The notes under the pieces are model-generated. The model did no database searches. It was given only the letters and a program-made list of their open reading frames with translations, and was not told the DNA's origin. A stretch of 64,000 bases of DNA from an uncultured Pseudomonadota bacterium (lineage in GTDB: Bacteria > Bdellovibrionota_B > Oligoflexia > Oligoflexales > CAIYRB01). The stretch covers positions 1-64,000 of the forward strand of contig CAIYRB010000102.1 of assembly GCA_903928445.1 (NCBI GenBank). The letters are read 5' to 3'. Position numbers and translations under genes: made by a program. Positions 48,323 through 58,062 of this stretch are shown in pieces (position 1 is the first letter of the stretch; every line of letters starts with the position of its first letter).

Positions 48323-50755
48323 TCATAATGACAAGGCATACGACAGGGGCTCTCGCAGCATGAGCTCGCGGAGGGTTTTGGCGACTGGAGCTAGGTCGGG
48401 GATGCGCGCTTGAATGATCGACTGCAGGTAAGTGGCGCTGCGATAGATTAAGGACATCATATCGCCGGCACCATATTGTTCGTGCGTGACCGTCTGCGCC
48501 AGGTCCTTCCACGGCATGCCTTGAATCCACTCGCGGATGACATAGCCCCCGGCCGGGTTGAACTCGCGGATGACGGGAAAGGTGCGCTGGCGAAACGGCG
48601 GATCATAGAGCTCTTCGAACAGCGCCACCGGATACATCGCCTCGACTCGCTTCTCGATGTCCTGGTCGCCAAACGGCAGGCGGTAGCGCGGGTCACCGCC
48701 CGGCGCCTTAAACCTGGCCAGCGTCAAAGCAGCTGCCAACTCGGCGGCCTTTGCCAGGTTGTCGCTGGTTATGACACGGTCGATGATGAGGCGCGCCATG
48801 ACCAAGCCACCGGCCTGGGGGAAGTACCTGGCGATCCGACCAAAGTCGGTGAGCGTTTCATCCTCATCTAAGGCGCCGATTTTATGTAGATGGATCTGCA
48901 AGGCGGCCAGCGAGCCGCCCGGCTTGGCTTTTAGCAGAGGGTGGCAGGACGAACGCGCGCGACACGCATGACACGGTGACGTCGGTTGTTCCAAGAGAAA
49001 CTGCGCATAGGCTGCCGCCGGCGACTGGCACGGCAGATCGCCAACGCCTAGGCGTTTTTGCAAGCGCGGTTTAGTCACCATGCTGAGGTCGATGCCACGG
49101 TCGGTGAAGCGGCGAAAGCTCTTACTGTAAAAGTGCTCGATGTGTGCAAGGTCAAAGCCGCGACCGATCAGGCCAAGCAGCGTGGTCGGGTCGGCGCGCA
49201 GACGCGACTCAACGTTATCGCGTTTAGCCTTGCCCAGGCGGGAAAAGGCCTCGACTGTCGGCCATAAGCTGTAGCCCACTGCATCTTTGCCACGGCGACC
49301 GGCGCGACCGAGCATCTGCAGGACTTCCGACGGTGCATAATCGGTAAACCCGCCCTCGCCTGGACGTTGGTACTCGCAAATCAATGCCGAACGCACCGAG
49401 AAGTTGATGCCGAGGCTCAGCCCCATTGTTGCCGTGCAAAAGCGTAGGAGTCCGTTTTTGACCAGGGCTTCAATTGCCATGCGTGCCGGGGCCGCGAGGC
49501 CGGAGTGATGAAAGCCAACGCCGTAGACCTGCAGCATCTGCCGGACCTTGGGCGGGATAAATGACAACGCGCTAAATTCCTGATGCGAGGTCTGCAGCGA
49601 AGCGCCGATGCGCTCTGCGGCATCCGTGTCGAGTGGCGGCAGATTGCGACAGAGTAAAGAAGCCATGGTTTCGCAGGCGAGGCGCCGACCGCAGTAGAAG
49701 ATGGCGGGAGTTAGGCCGAGGTCGACGAGTCCAGCAGCCTTTTCAGCTAGCTCCTCTTGCCGCATCGGGGTCTGCAAGCGGTTCCGATCGAGGTGCTTAA
49801 AGACCTCTTCAGGTAAGGTGTCCGCGAGCAGCCATTGACCATGCAGGTGAATCAAATGCGCTAGTGGCACCGGCCTTGTTTCCGTGCGCACCAGCAGACA
49901 CTTGGGACCACCGCGGATACTGCTCAGCCAATCCGTAAACTCCTCGGCGTTGGCCACCGAGGCAGACAGGAGCAAGACTTGACAGCTTGGCGGGGTGAGG
50001 ATCAGCGCCTCTTCCCAGGCGCTGCCGCGGCTTTCGTCCTGCAGATAATGGTACTCGTCAAAGACGACCAGAGTCCGTCCTAGATCTGGCTCAACCCCGA
50101 GCAGCGAGTTGCGGTAGGACTCAAGCGTGGCGACGACGATCGGTGCGTCGAGGTTTTCTTTGATATCCCCGGTGGCGATTCCGACATTCTCGGCGCCATA
50201 CATCTGGCGAAATTCTCGCAACTTGTCGTTCGATAGGCTCTTGACGGGCGTCGTATAGGCGGCACGAAAATTCGGATTTTTTAGATTTTCGCGAAAGAAC
50301 ACTTCGACCGCGCGGGTCTTGCCAGCCGTCGTCGGGGCATCGACGACGACGCAGGAGCCAGCGACCAAGGCCTTGAGAACTTGGTCTTGCCATGGGTCAA
50401 GCCGGATGTGATCGCTCACCTCGTCGGCACTGCGCTGCCTTCTGATGGCCTCGCCTTGGGCCAGCCACTGGCTGAGCTGCTGCTGCGTCGCCAGCTTTGC
50501 CGCTGCGAGTCCAGCCGTATTGGGCGCTGCGCGACCCTCGTCGTCCTCCGTACGAGCGGCCCCTCGCCACGTCCTCGGACGTGGCTCGCCACCGACCGGT
50601 CGGGCAAAGCGTTTGCTTCCTCCGGCGGTCTGCTTGGCGCCAGCGGGTGGTCTTTCACCCGGCTTTGCTGGCCGGGCGTGACCTGCTTTGGCGCCGGGGG
50701 CTTTGCCGAAGCGCTTCTTCTTCTTGTGCTGTTTGCCTTTGCCTTTTTTTGTCAA
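48323..50755 (-). CDS. Ski2-like DExH-box helicase
   Basis: DAPTTAGKTRAVE Walker A, VFDEYHYLQD DExH, MLGRAGRRGKDAVGYSLW motif VI; CHACRARSSCH Cys cluster. Confidence 0.88.
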   Translation of the reverse strand: MTKKGKGKQHKKKKRFGKAPGAKAGHARPAKPGERPPAGAKQTAGGSKRFARPVGGEPRPRTWRGAARTEDDEGRAAPNTAGLAAAKLATQQQLSQWLAQGEAIRRQRSADEVSDHIRLDPWQDQVLKALVAGSCVVVDAPTTAGKTRAVEVFFRENLKNPNFRAAYTTPVKSLSNDKLREFRQMYGAENVGIATGDIKENLDAPIVVATLESYRNSLLGVEPDLGRTLVVFDEYHYLQDESRGSAWEEALILTPPSCQVLLLSASVANAEEFTDWLSSIRGGPKCLLVRTETRPVPLAHLIHLHGQWLLADTLPEEVFKHLDRNRLQTPMRQEELAEKAAGLVDLGLTPAIFYCGRRLACETMASLLCRNLPPLDTDAAERIGASLQTSHQEFSALSFIPPKVRQMLQVYGVGFHHSGLAAPARMAIEALVKNGLLRFCTATMGLSLGINFSVRSALICEYQRPGEGGFTDYAPSEVLQMLGRAGRRGKDAVGYSLWPTVEAFSRLGKAKRDNVESRLRADPTTLLGLIGRGFDLAHIEHFYSKSFRRFTDRGIDLSMVTKPRLQKRLGVGDLPCQSPAAAYAQFLLEQPTSPCHACRARSSCHPLLKAKPGGSLAALQIHLHKIGALDEDETLTDFGRIARYFPQAGGLVMARLIIDRVITSDNLAKAAELAAALTLARFKAPGGDPRYRLPFGDQDIEKRVEAMYPVALFEELYDPPFRQRTFPVIREFNPAGGYVIREWIQGMPWKDLAQTVTHEQYGAGDMMSLIYRSATYLQSIIQARIPDLAPVAKTLRELMLREPLSYALSL

Positions 50756-50768
50756 AAACCACGCCCTT

Positions 50769-50987
50769 TGGGGTCAGTCACTTCGGCTAACCGGCTGACT
50801 TCTGGATAAGATATGCATCTTATGGCGGCACATCACCAAATGCTAGCGATTACGCAGCAATGGCACTGAGGACTGGCGCCGGTACACCCCGCTGCCTTCG
50901 TCGTTGCCAGGCGTCTGTGCTTTGCCAGCGGAATGATTACACCCAGCGATAATCATTCTAAATAGTTAGCGTAAGTGACTGACCCCA
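50769..50987. mobile_element. 219-bp MITE/REPIN-like element with 23-bp terminal inverted repeats
   Basis: Left TGGGGTCAGTCACTTCGGCTAAC; right (reverse complement) TGGGGTCAGTCACTTACGCTAAC, 21/23 identical; internal hairpins at 50806-50823 and 50931-50958. Confidence 0.65.
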
Positions 50988-51598
50988 TCGTCGACCTGAA
51001 CGGCAACGCTTTCTAGGCTCCCGTCGGTGTGAATCACTTGGTCGGCTCGTCGCGCTTTCTCAGTCGCGGCCATCTGATTTGCGATGATCGCCTTGGCTCG
51101 CTCGTCGTCGATGCCACTTCGTTGCTTCAGGCGCTCGAGTTGCAATGCCGGCGCGCAGACGGTTGCCCAAACTTGGGCGTAGTCCGCCGCGCTACCGATC
51201 TCAAAAATCAAGGCAGCTTCGTAAAAGAAGTACCTGGGTTGATGTTCAAGGTCTAAGGCCGCGACCTTCGCCAACAAGGCTGCGCGAATCAACGGATGGG
51301 TGATCTGTTCGAGTTGGTGGCGCAAGTCGGGTTTGGCAAAGACGATCTGGCCAAGTCGCGGCCGGTTGAGCTCGCCGTTTGGCGTGAGCACGTCTGTGCC
51401 GAACCGCGCGACGATCTGAGCAAGTCCGGGCGAACCCGGCGCGGTGACCACACGTGCTAGGTGGTCGGCATCGATGACGCTATAGCCGCGCGCTTCGAGT
51501 AGACGTGCGACGGTGGATTTACCAGTGGCGATGCCGCCGGTGAGACCGATACCATAGCGCTTGAGCTGAGCTCGGCTTTTGTCATGGGAACTCATCAT
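50966..51598 (-). CDS. coaE: Dephospho-CoA kinase
   Basis: GLTGGIATGKSTVARLLEARGYSVIDADHLARVV; ITHPLIR; FYEAALIFEIG. Confidence 0.95.
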   Translation of the reverse strand: MMSSHDKSRAQLKRYGIGLTGGIATGKSTVARLLEARGYSVIDADHLARVVTAPGSPGLAQIVARFGTDVLTPNGELNRPRLGQIVFAKPDLRHQLEQITHPLIRAALLAKVAALDLEHQPRYFFYEAALIFEIGSAADYAQVWATVCAPALQLERLKQRSGIDDERAKAIIANQMAATEKARRADQVIHTDGSLESVAVQVDDGVSHLR

Positions 51599-53830
51599 TC
51601 AAAACGTCCAGGTAAGATTCAAGCTCAGTGCGCTGCGAGTCCGCTGATGGCCTTGATCATAGACGGGATTCGGATCTAGTTGCCACCGGAAGGAGTGCAG
51701 ATCGACGGGGGCCTCTCCAGCCTCGGCCAGCTCCTCTTCGCTTGCATGTTCGCGGTAGTCATCGCCGAAGTTCATGCCTTTGCTCCGCCGCCGTTTCTTC
51801 TTCTCCGGTGCTGGACCGTCGTCGATCATGGCCTGGATGGCACTGATGGCATAGACCACGCCAAATCCCATCAGGGAATAGTTGGCGTTTTGGCTGTAAG
51901 TCTTCGCCTTGGCGGTGGTGTACTTGTAGTTGACATCACACTCTGGTGGCAGACTTGCTTGGCCGTTGCAATAGGCGCGATTGTAGGCGTCTGCGTCCTT
52001 GACGGTCTTCGCGTTCTGCTGGGTATTGTAGAAGTAAAAGCCTAGCGCGCCGCCTTGTGCCGCCATAAAGCCCAAGCCGAGCAGGGTTCGACCATTATAG
52101 AATTGGCCAGCACCAAAGGGGAGGATGGCGAACAGGAACTTAGCGTCACCCCCCTTGGCCTTACTGGACTGCTTTTTTTGGCCATTGCTTGGTCTTGCTG
52201 CTCGTCCTGGTGCCCGCGAGGGGGTCCTTACTGGTGCCGGCTCGGAGTCCGTACTAAAGCCTGGGTCCGCAGGGTCGGCCTGCGGCGGCGGTGCGATCGG
52301 CGGCGGCAGCGGCGCGGCCGGAGCACTCTGCATTTCACTCATAATAGGGTCCGGCGGCGGCGCATAATAAGGCTGTGGCGGCGGCGCATAATACTGCGGC
52401 GGTGGTGGTGCGTAGTACTGCTGCGGTGGCGGTGCAAATTGTTGTGGCTGCTGGTACTGCTGTTGATACTGTGGCGGCTGTTGGTACTGGGGCTGTTGGA
52501 ACTGCGGCTGTTGCTGGAACTGCGGCTGCTGTTGCTGGAACTGCTGCTGCTGTTGCTGGAACTGCTGCGGCTGTTGCTGGAACTGCTGCGGCTGTTGCTG
52601 GAACTGCTGCGGCTGTTGCTGGAACTGCGGCTGCTGTTGCTGGAACTGTTGTGGCCTCTGCACAATTTGTTGCTGCGGTTGCCGCGCTGCTGCGGTATCG
52701 GCTGCAAACTGCGCGGTTAGGTCAGGACCCGGTGGTGGAGCGCCGCTTGGACCAGTGGCTTGAGCGCTGCCAAACATATCGTCGCTGGGTGCTGGAGCAT
52801 AGGGTTTCGCAGCACCACCGCGTGCAGCCCCCTTGCCCTTCTGTGGCCTTTTACCACTGGCGGCGGCTGGGGGAGCGGCGACTGCGGCGCCATAGTAATC
52901 ACCCTGGGGTTTGTTGCTGACCATATCGGCTTGCTGCTGCGGCGGTGCAGCGCGTTGCGGCGGGGCCTTGGGTTTGGGTAGCGGTTTGGGTTTAGGCTTT
53001 TCCAAATCGACGGTGACGTTGTTGCTCTTGTTTTTTGCGATCAGGACATTGATCTTCTTGGTGATATAGCCAGTCATGGCCACTTCGATCAATACATTGC
53101 CTGGATCCGTGTTGATCTGGCTGTTGACCGGTCCGGCGATGATGCCATCGATGGTGACATTTGCCCCTTTAGTCGATGAAGTGACGGTTAAAAAGGTTTG
53201 CTTGAGGGGCGCGCCAGTAGAGTCGGTGGTGCGTGGTCCGCTGGGTTTGTCACGTGGCGACAGAGCGTTACCAGGCCTTTCGCTTGTCGCGTTAGGCGCT
53301 GGCTTTCCACTTGGTGTGCTAGCCGCCGCCTTACCGCCGCCTGGTGGCTTTTGGCTTGGAGCTTTGGCGGCGGCGGTGGGTGCGCGACCGCCGCCAGCGC
53401 CTTTGAGGCTTTTAAAGAATGGTTGCATCTGCGGGCTCAAGGCATCCGCTGGGGTGATGGTTAACGTGGGATCGATCGCCAGAGCGGCTTTGAAGGCATT
53501 TGCTGCTCCGGCTTTGTCCCCAAGCATAAACTGACTCATGCCGAGAAGCTGCGACGTGCGCGCCTGTTCTGCCTTTGCCATGCGCGTTTGCAGCGCTGAC
53601 GTTAGGCTGGTTCTTGCGCCGGCAAAGTCGCGCCTCAGGTATTTGCCGTAGCCATTGCTATAAGCAGCGGCGCTGGCTGTGGGCGAATAGATCCATGCGG
53701 AGATCAGGTAGCCAGGCGGTATGGCCAAGGGTAGGATCACAGCGTACACGAGCAGGATACGGGCGACGCTGCGAAGCCAGGCCCATACCGTCTGCGGTGT
53801 TCGTTGTGATGTGTTTGCCTTGCCCGTCAT
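51599..53830 (-). CDS. TM-anchored protein with PEGA-like domain and Q/P/Y-rich low-complexity region
   Basis: N-terminal TM; TPR-like segment; ANVTIDGIIAGPVNSQINTDPGNVLIEVAMTGY; long QQFQQQP / QYYAPPP tracts; C-terminal TM segments. Confidence 0.75.
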   Translation of the reverse strand: MTGKANTSQRTPQTVWAWLRSVARILLVYAVILPLAIPPGYLISAWIYSPTASAAAYSNGYGKYLRRDFAGARTSLTSALQTRMAKAEQARTSQLLGMSQFMLGDKAGAANAFKAALAIDPTLTITPADALSPQMQPFFKSLKGAGGGRAPTAAAKAPSQKPPGGGKAAASTPSGKPAPNATSERPGNALSPRDKPSGPRTTDSTGAPLKQTFLTVTSSTKGANVTIDGIIAGPVNSQINTDPGNVLIEVAMTGYITKKINVLIAKNKSNNVTVDLEKPKPKPLPKPKAPPQRAAPPQQQADMVSNKPQGDYYGAAVAAPPAAASGKRPQKGKGAARGGAAKPYAPAPSDDMFGSAQATGPSGAPPPGPDLTAQFAADTAAARQPQQQIVQRPQQFQQQQPQFQQQPQQFQQQPQQFQQQPQQFQQQQQQFQQQQPQFQQQPQFQQPQYQQPPQYQQQYQQPQQFAPPPQQYYAPPPPQYYAPPPQPYYAPPPDPIMSEMQSAPAAPLPPPIAPPPQADPADPGFSTDSEPAPVRTPSRAPGRAARPSNGQKKQSSKAKGGDAKFLFAILPFGAGQFYNGRTLLGLGFMAAQGGALGFYFYNTQQNAKTVKDADAYNRAYCNGQASLPPECDVNYKYTTAKAKTYSQNANYSLMGFGVVYAISAIQAMIDDGPAPEKKKRRRSKGMNFGDDYREHASEEELAEAGEAPVDLHSFRWQLDPNPVYDQGHQRTRSALSLNLTWTF
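52500..52650. repeat. 21-bp tandem coding repeats (QPQQFQQ)
   Basis: ctgttgctggaactgctgcgg units and variants. Confidence 0.85.
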
Positions 53831-53851
53831 CTGTGTGTCTTGATCTCCTGA

Positions 53852-56437
53852 TTAGTCTTCGCTTTTAAATTCGACGCTGAACGTAAGCTGTCCCTCACCG
53901 CCATTTAAATTTAAGTCGCGCTCCCTGCTTTCGCTGCCGTGATCGATGCGAATATGGTAGCGGCCAGGACTGAGAGAAACGGTCTTGGCGCCGCTTTTGA
54001 TGGTAAAGACTTGAGTCGCGCTGGTTTCGAGATTGCGCAATGTCGCCTGCGCTGGACCAAGGTTGATGCGCAGCGTCAGTGCCACCTCCTGCAGCGCCGG
54101 TTTCGGGCCGCCCTGGCCGCTGTGTCCGGCCGCTTCGAGCACGACGCGAGGCAAGGCTTTTTGTTCATCCGCGGCTAGGTCAAACCGGCTGCGAGCCGCG
54201 ACATAGTCCTTACGGCGCAGCTCTAGCGAATGCCGACCAGTACTCGCCGTCAGCCAGCCGCTGTCGCTGGTGTTATCGATGGTGGTGCCCAGCCGGCGGC
54301 CATCCACATAGATCTCTGCTGCCGGTTGGGAGCTGATGGAAAAGCGGCCTTTTCCCGAGGGGGCACTGTCCTTTCTACCAGGCTTTTCGACCTTGTCGGT
54401 GCGCTCTTTGGACTCGCCCTTATCCGTTCGATCGCCTCTTTCGGTATGATCGCTTTGATCGCCATTGTCCTGGACCTCCGTTTTGGCGGCCTTGTCAGGC
54501 TTTGCTGCTTTTTCCGCTTTTTCCGATTTTTCAGGTTTGCCTTGACGGGTCGGGGTCTTTTCCACCGCTGCCTGGGCGGTTGGTTCTAGCGTGCTAGCAT
54601 CAGGATGCTCCGCAACCAGCTCGCGCGTGGTGTGCGCGGGGCTTGGCGCCTTCGCTCCGGGTGCCGGCGCCGGTGCAGCGGCCATGGTACTTGAGTCCAA
54701 GCCGATATTGTCTTTCGGCTCGCCGCGCTTACTTGCCCTTTTGTTTGGTGGTGTGACCTTGGTCGTTAGCGGCGTGGCAGGCGTTAACGTTGGTGCAGGT
54801 ATTTGGGAGCTACTAGCTGGCCCTGAATGGTCGCTGCGGCGTGGCGTCTTGCCGCGGCTTGGTGCGACGACGACGGGTGGTGGCACAGGCGTTGCTTTGC
54901 TTGGCTGCTGGTACGCGACGGTTGCGGATCCGTCACGGCGAGCGCGTGCGACCTTACGTGCCATATTCACTGAGGCACGGACGTTGGTCCGCCACGCCGC
55001 CTCAGCGTTGCTGACCCCTTGTATTTTGGCGGCCGGGCGTCCTTGCAGACCAAGCAGACCCCATAGGCTTACGGCGCAGATGAGGCCGACGATCAGCGAT
55101 CCAGACATGTAGCCAACCCAGCTAGCTCTGCTGGACTGAAACGGAGCGCGGGTCGCGCGCCGCACGAGGCGTGGATTCTGCCGCGGCACATAGACTGGTC
55201 GCCGTGGCGTGACGTAGTCGGTCGCTTGAAGCGGAGGCTGAGGTGGCAAGACATGCGCGACTGGTGGTGGCAACGGCGCGCGCGCCGACGCTGGCATCGG
55301 TAATGCAGCTGTAGCTAGCATCTGCGCATTCAGGCGCGATGCATCACCGTCCGAACCTGCGTAGCCGCGTTGAGTTGGGCTGCGTTGAATACGTGTTGGT
55401 GCAACTTGCTGCTTGGCTTGTTGGGCTTGTTGGGCTTGCTGCAGCACGCTGCGAAGCGCGGCTGTTGGCGCCCGCCGGCTGCGAGTCAGGCTAGTATGGT
55501 TTTGATGCAGGGCTGCTTGGGCGTTGGCTTTGGTTACTCCTAAGCGTGCATTGTAGCCTTCACGGTCTTTAAAATAGCGTTCCAGTTCGATATGGCTTTC
55601 GTCAAAGCCCAGGCTGATCAGCACTTGCGAGATGTAGGCGCCGTATTCTCTAGCGGTTTGGCATCGGTCGTTTGGATTTCTTGCCATGCCTTTGACGATT
55701 AACTCATTGAGCAGTAAGGGCAGGCCAGGTACCAAAAAGCGTGGGTGAGTATAGTTGCCTTCCATGATCTTCAGCACGACGTCGTGAGTGCTGGTGCCGG
55801 TAAAAGGTAGTCGTCCCGTGACGATCTCGTAGAACAACACCGACAGACTGTAGAGGTCGCTGCGCAGATCGATGTCGCGACCGCGGATTTGTTCTGGCGA
55901 CATGTAGCTTGGCGATCCCATAAACGTTCCGGTCACCGTCATACCGGATTTACCCAGGTCCTTGGCGATCCCAAAGTCCATCAGTTTGACTCGACCATCG
56001 AACGTCACCATGATGTTTTCTGGTTTGACATCACGGTGGACGATGCCCTGGCCGTGCGCTTTATCCAGGGCTTTGCAGATCTCATTGACGATGGCGGCGG
56101 CGATGACTGGATGCAGCCAACCGCCACTGGACTGCTGGACATATTGGGCGAGGTTTCTGCCGTGGATGACTTCAGTGACGATCCATAGGCGGCCAACTTG
56201 GTCACCGGAGAAGTCGTAGACCTTGACGATATTGGGATGCTCAAGCGAAGATACCGCCTGCGCTTCCATCTGAAAGCGCTGCCGGATGTCGGCGTTCTTT
56301 TCCATGTGTTCGTGCAGCACCTTGACGGCGACTTTGCGGCCGAGCTTTTCGTCGACGGCTAAGTAAACGTAAGCCATACCTCCTTCGCCAATTAAGTCGA
56401 GGATGCGGTAACGGCCGCCTAAGAGTTGGTTGCGCAT
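53852..56437 (-). CDS. Ser/Thr protein kinase with C-terminal PEGA domain
   Basis: YRILDLIGEGGMAYVYLAVDEKLGRKVAVKVL, IVHRDVKPENIMV, LMDFGIAKDLG; TM GSLIVGLICAVSLWGLLGL; PEGA FSISSQPAAEIYVDGRRLGTT. Confidence 0.95.
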   Translation of the reverse strand: MRNQLLGGRYRILDLIGEGGMAYVYLAVDEKLGRKVAVKVLHEHMEKNADIRQRFQMEAQAVSSLEHPNIVKVYDFSGDQVGRLWIVTEVIHGRNLAQYVQQSSGGWLHPVIAAAIVNEICKALDKAHGQGIVHRDVKPENIMVTFDGRVKLMDFGIAKDLGKSGMTVTGTFMGSPSYMSPEQIRGRDIDLRSDLYSLSVLFYEIVTGRLPFTGTSTHDVVLKIMEGNYTHPRFLVPGLPLLLNELIVKGMARNPNDRCQTAREYGAYISQVLISLGFDESHIELERYFKDREGYNARLGVTKANAQAALHQNHTSLTRSRRAPTAALRSVLQQAQQAQQAKQQVAPTRIQRSPTQRGYAGSDGDASRLNAQMLATAALPMPASARAPLPPPVAHVLPPQPPLQATDYVTPRRPVYVPRQNPRLVRRATRAPFQSSRASWVGYMSGSLIVGLICAVSLWGLLGLQGRPAAKIQGVSNAEAAWRTNVRASVNMARKVARARRDGSATVAYQQPSKATPVPPPVVVAPSRGKTPRRSDHSGPASSSQIPAPTLTPATPLTTKVTPPNKRASKRGEPKDNIGLDSSTMAAAPAPAPGAKAPSPAHTTRELVAEHPDASTLEPTAQAAVEKTPTRQGKPEKSEKAEKAAKPDKAAKTEVQDNGDQSDHTERGDRTDKGESKERTDKVEKPGRKDSAPSGKGRFSISSQPAAEIYVDGRRLGTTIDNTSDSGWLTASTGRHSLELRRKDYVAARSRFDLAADEQKALPRVVLEAAGHSGQGGPKPALQEVALTLRINLGPAQATLRNLETSATQVFTIKSGAKTVSLSPGRYHIRIDHGSESRERDLNLNGGEGQLTFSVEFKSED

Positions 56438-56691
56438 GAACGCGTGCCTGCGTGTGACCGAGGGACCTCAGTGTCCCCCGTCGTCTCTTCGGCTAATTGG
56501 CCACATTTCTTAAGTGTTCCATGCCCCTACGGAGTTTGAGCGAGGCAGATCAAGGGGCGCGGGTAGGGACTTCGGTGTCAGGCGTGATCATGAGGATTTC
56601 GCTTTGTATAGTCGCCCTATTTGGCGATGAAATAAGCGCGGCCTCACCGTCATAGTCACCACGCTGGAGCACTCATAATGACCACTTCAAG

Positions 56692-56739
56692 ACGCCGCGA
56701 GAAAATTCTAAGTAGTCGAAACGCCGCGTGAAAAAACTA
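56692..56739 (+). promoter_or_regulatory. Two direct repeats upstream of the pseudo-receiver/TPR gene
   Basis: ACGCCGCGaGAAAAttCTA (56692) and ACGCCGCGtGAAAAaaCTA (56721), 29 bp apart. Confidence 0.4.
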
Positions 56740-56872
56740 TAGTTTGGCAATCGGACTGATTTGCAATTTAAGCGGCGAACTGTTGTAGTCGATACCTGGC
56801 TTTGGTGTTCTGATCTTGACCCACGCCCGTTGTTAACGGGCATGGCTTTACTCCGAGTTTGGTGGGATTTAC

Positions 56873-58039
56873 ATGCTCAGTAGTCAAATGCCCGTGGCGC
56901 TTATCACGGCGAGCCAAGCCGAAGCCGAAATGTTCACGCAAGGCCTTGCGGAGTGCGGCTTTCGCCGGATCACCGTGTTCACCTCCGGCAAAGAGGCCTA
57001 CGAGGTCTGTGCGCGGCAGCAGTTTCCTCTGTTTCTCACCCGCGTCGAGATGCCGGATATGAGTGGCTTGGTCGTGATCCAAAAATTGCGGGCCACTGGT
57101 AACTATGGCCTCGAACCACATCTGCTCGTTTGCAATAAGCTTGATGCGCAGCTGCTAGCATTGGTCAGTGAGTATGATCTCGACTATGTCATGGTGCCAC
57201 CGTTATCCAAAGGCACTGTCGCTGCTAAGTTTAAGCATTTGATGACCACCGAAAACTCGCTGTCAGAAGTGGAACTCAAGTACCGTGACGGTAAGTCGGC
57301 CTTTGCCTCCGATCTGATCGATATGGCGGAGGACAAAATTATGCAAGTCCTCAGTGCCCAACCTAAACTCGAGAAGGCTCTGATCTTGCTCGGTGATATC
57401 GCAGTGAAGCGAAACGACCTCAATGTCGCCGATACGCACTACAAAGCAGCCCTTGCGGCCAATCCCAAATCATCCTCGGCTCTGCATCGACTGGCACAGC
57501 TGCTCATGAAGAAGAACGACTTTAATGCTGCGGCAACTCTGCTAAACAAGCTCGCCGACGTCAATCCCTACAACATCAGGCTGCTGGAGAACGCTGGGCT
57601 CTCCAATTTCAATATCGAGCGCTATGACCTGGCAAAAAGCTACATGGGCAAGCTCCAGGCCGTCGATGCTGCGAACAAAACCGCCGCGGTCGTCACTGCA
57701 CAAGTCAAGATCAAAACCGGTGACCTCACCGACCTGGTCGGGGGGCTGCGCCAGGGTATGGACGAAAAAGAATTGGTCCAATTTTTGAACAACGCCGGAG
57801 CTAAATTATCTAGTGATAACGACGTTGACGGTGCAATTAAGATGTATATGGCGGCCGTGGAGCAGATTAAAGTGAACAAATTTCTTTATGCAATCCACTA
57901 TAATTTGGGCATTGCCTTCAAAAAGAAAAAGAACTTCGACAAAGCTCGCCAGCATTTTGAAAAGTCGCTCAAGCTCAATCCCGAGTTCACCAAAGCGAGT
58001 GCCGCCCTGAAAGAACTAGCCGCCACTCCCGCCGCGTAA
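56873..58039 (+). CDS. Receiver-like (predicted pseudo-receiver) domain fused to TPRs
   Basis: CheY-like fold signature (ALITASQAE...LFLTRVEMPDMSGLVVIQKLR) followed by several TPRs. Confidence 0.8.
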   Translation: MLSSQMPVALITASQAEAEMFTQGLAECGFRRITVFTSGKEAYEVCARQQFPLFLTRVEMPDMSGLVVIQKLRATGNYGLEPHLLVCNKLDAQLLALVSEYDLDYVMVPPLSKGTVAAKFKHLMTTENSLSEVELKYRDGKSAFASDLIDMAEDKIMQVLSAQPKLEKALILLGDIAVKRNDLNVADTHYKAALAANPKSSSALHRLAQLLMKKNDFNAAATLLNKLADVNPYNIRLLENAGLSNFNIERYDLAKSYMGKLQAVDAANKTAAVVTAQVKIKTGDLTDLVGGLRQGMDEKELVQFLNNAGAKLSSDNDVDGAIKMYMAAVEQIKVNKFLYAIHYNLGIAFKKKKNFDKARQHFEKSLKLNPEFTKASAALKELAATPAA

Positions 58040-58062
58040 TGGGCTGCCCATAATGCCGCCCG

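Noticed and set aside
52055-52720. Plus-strand Leu/Arg-rich ORF of 221 aa opposite the Q-rich gene
   Set aside because: Low-complexity antisense artefact of CAG/CAA repeats
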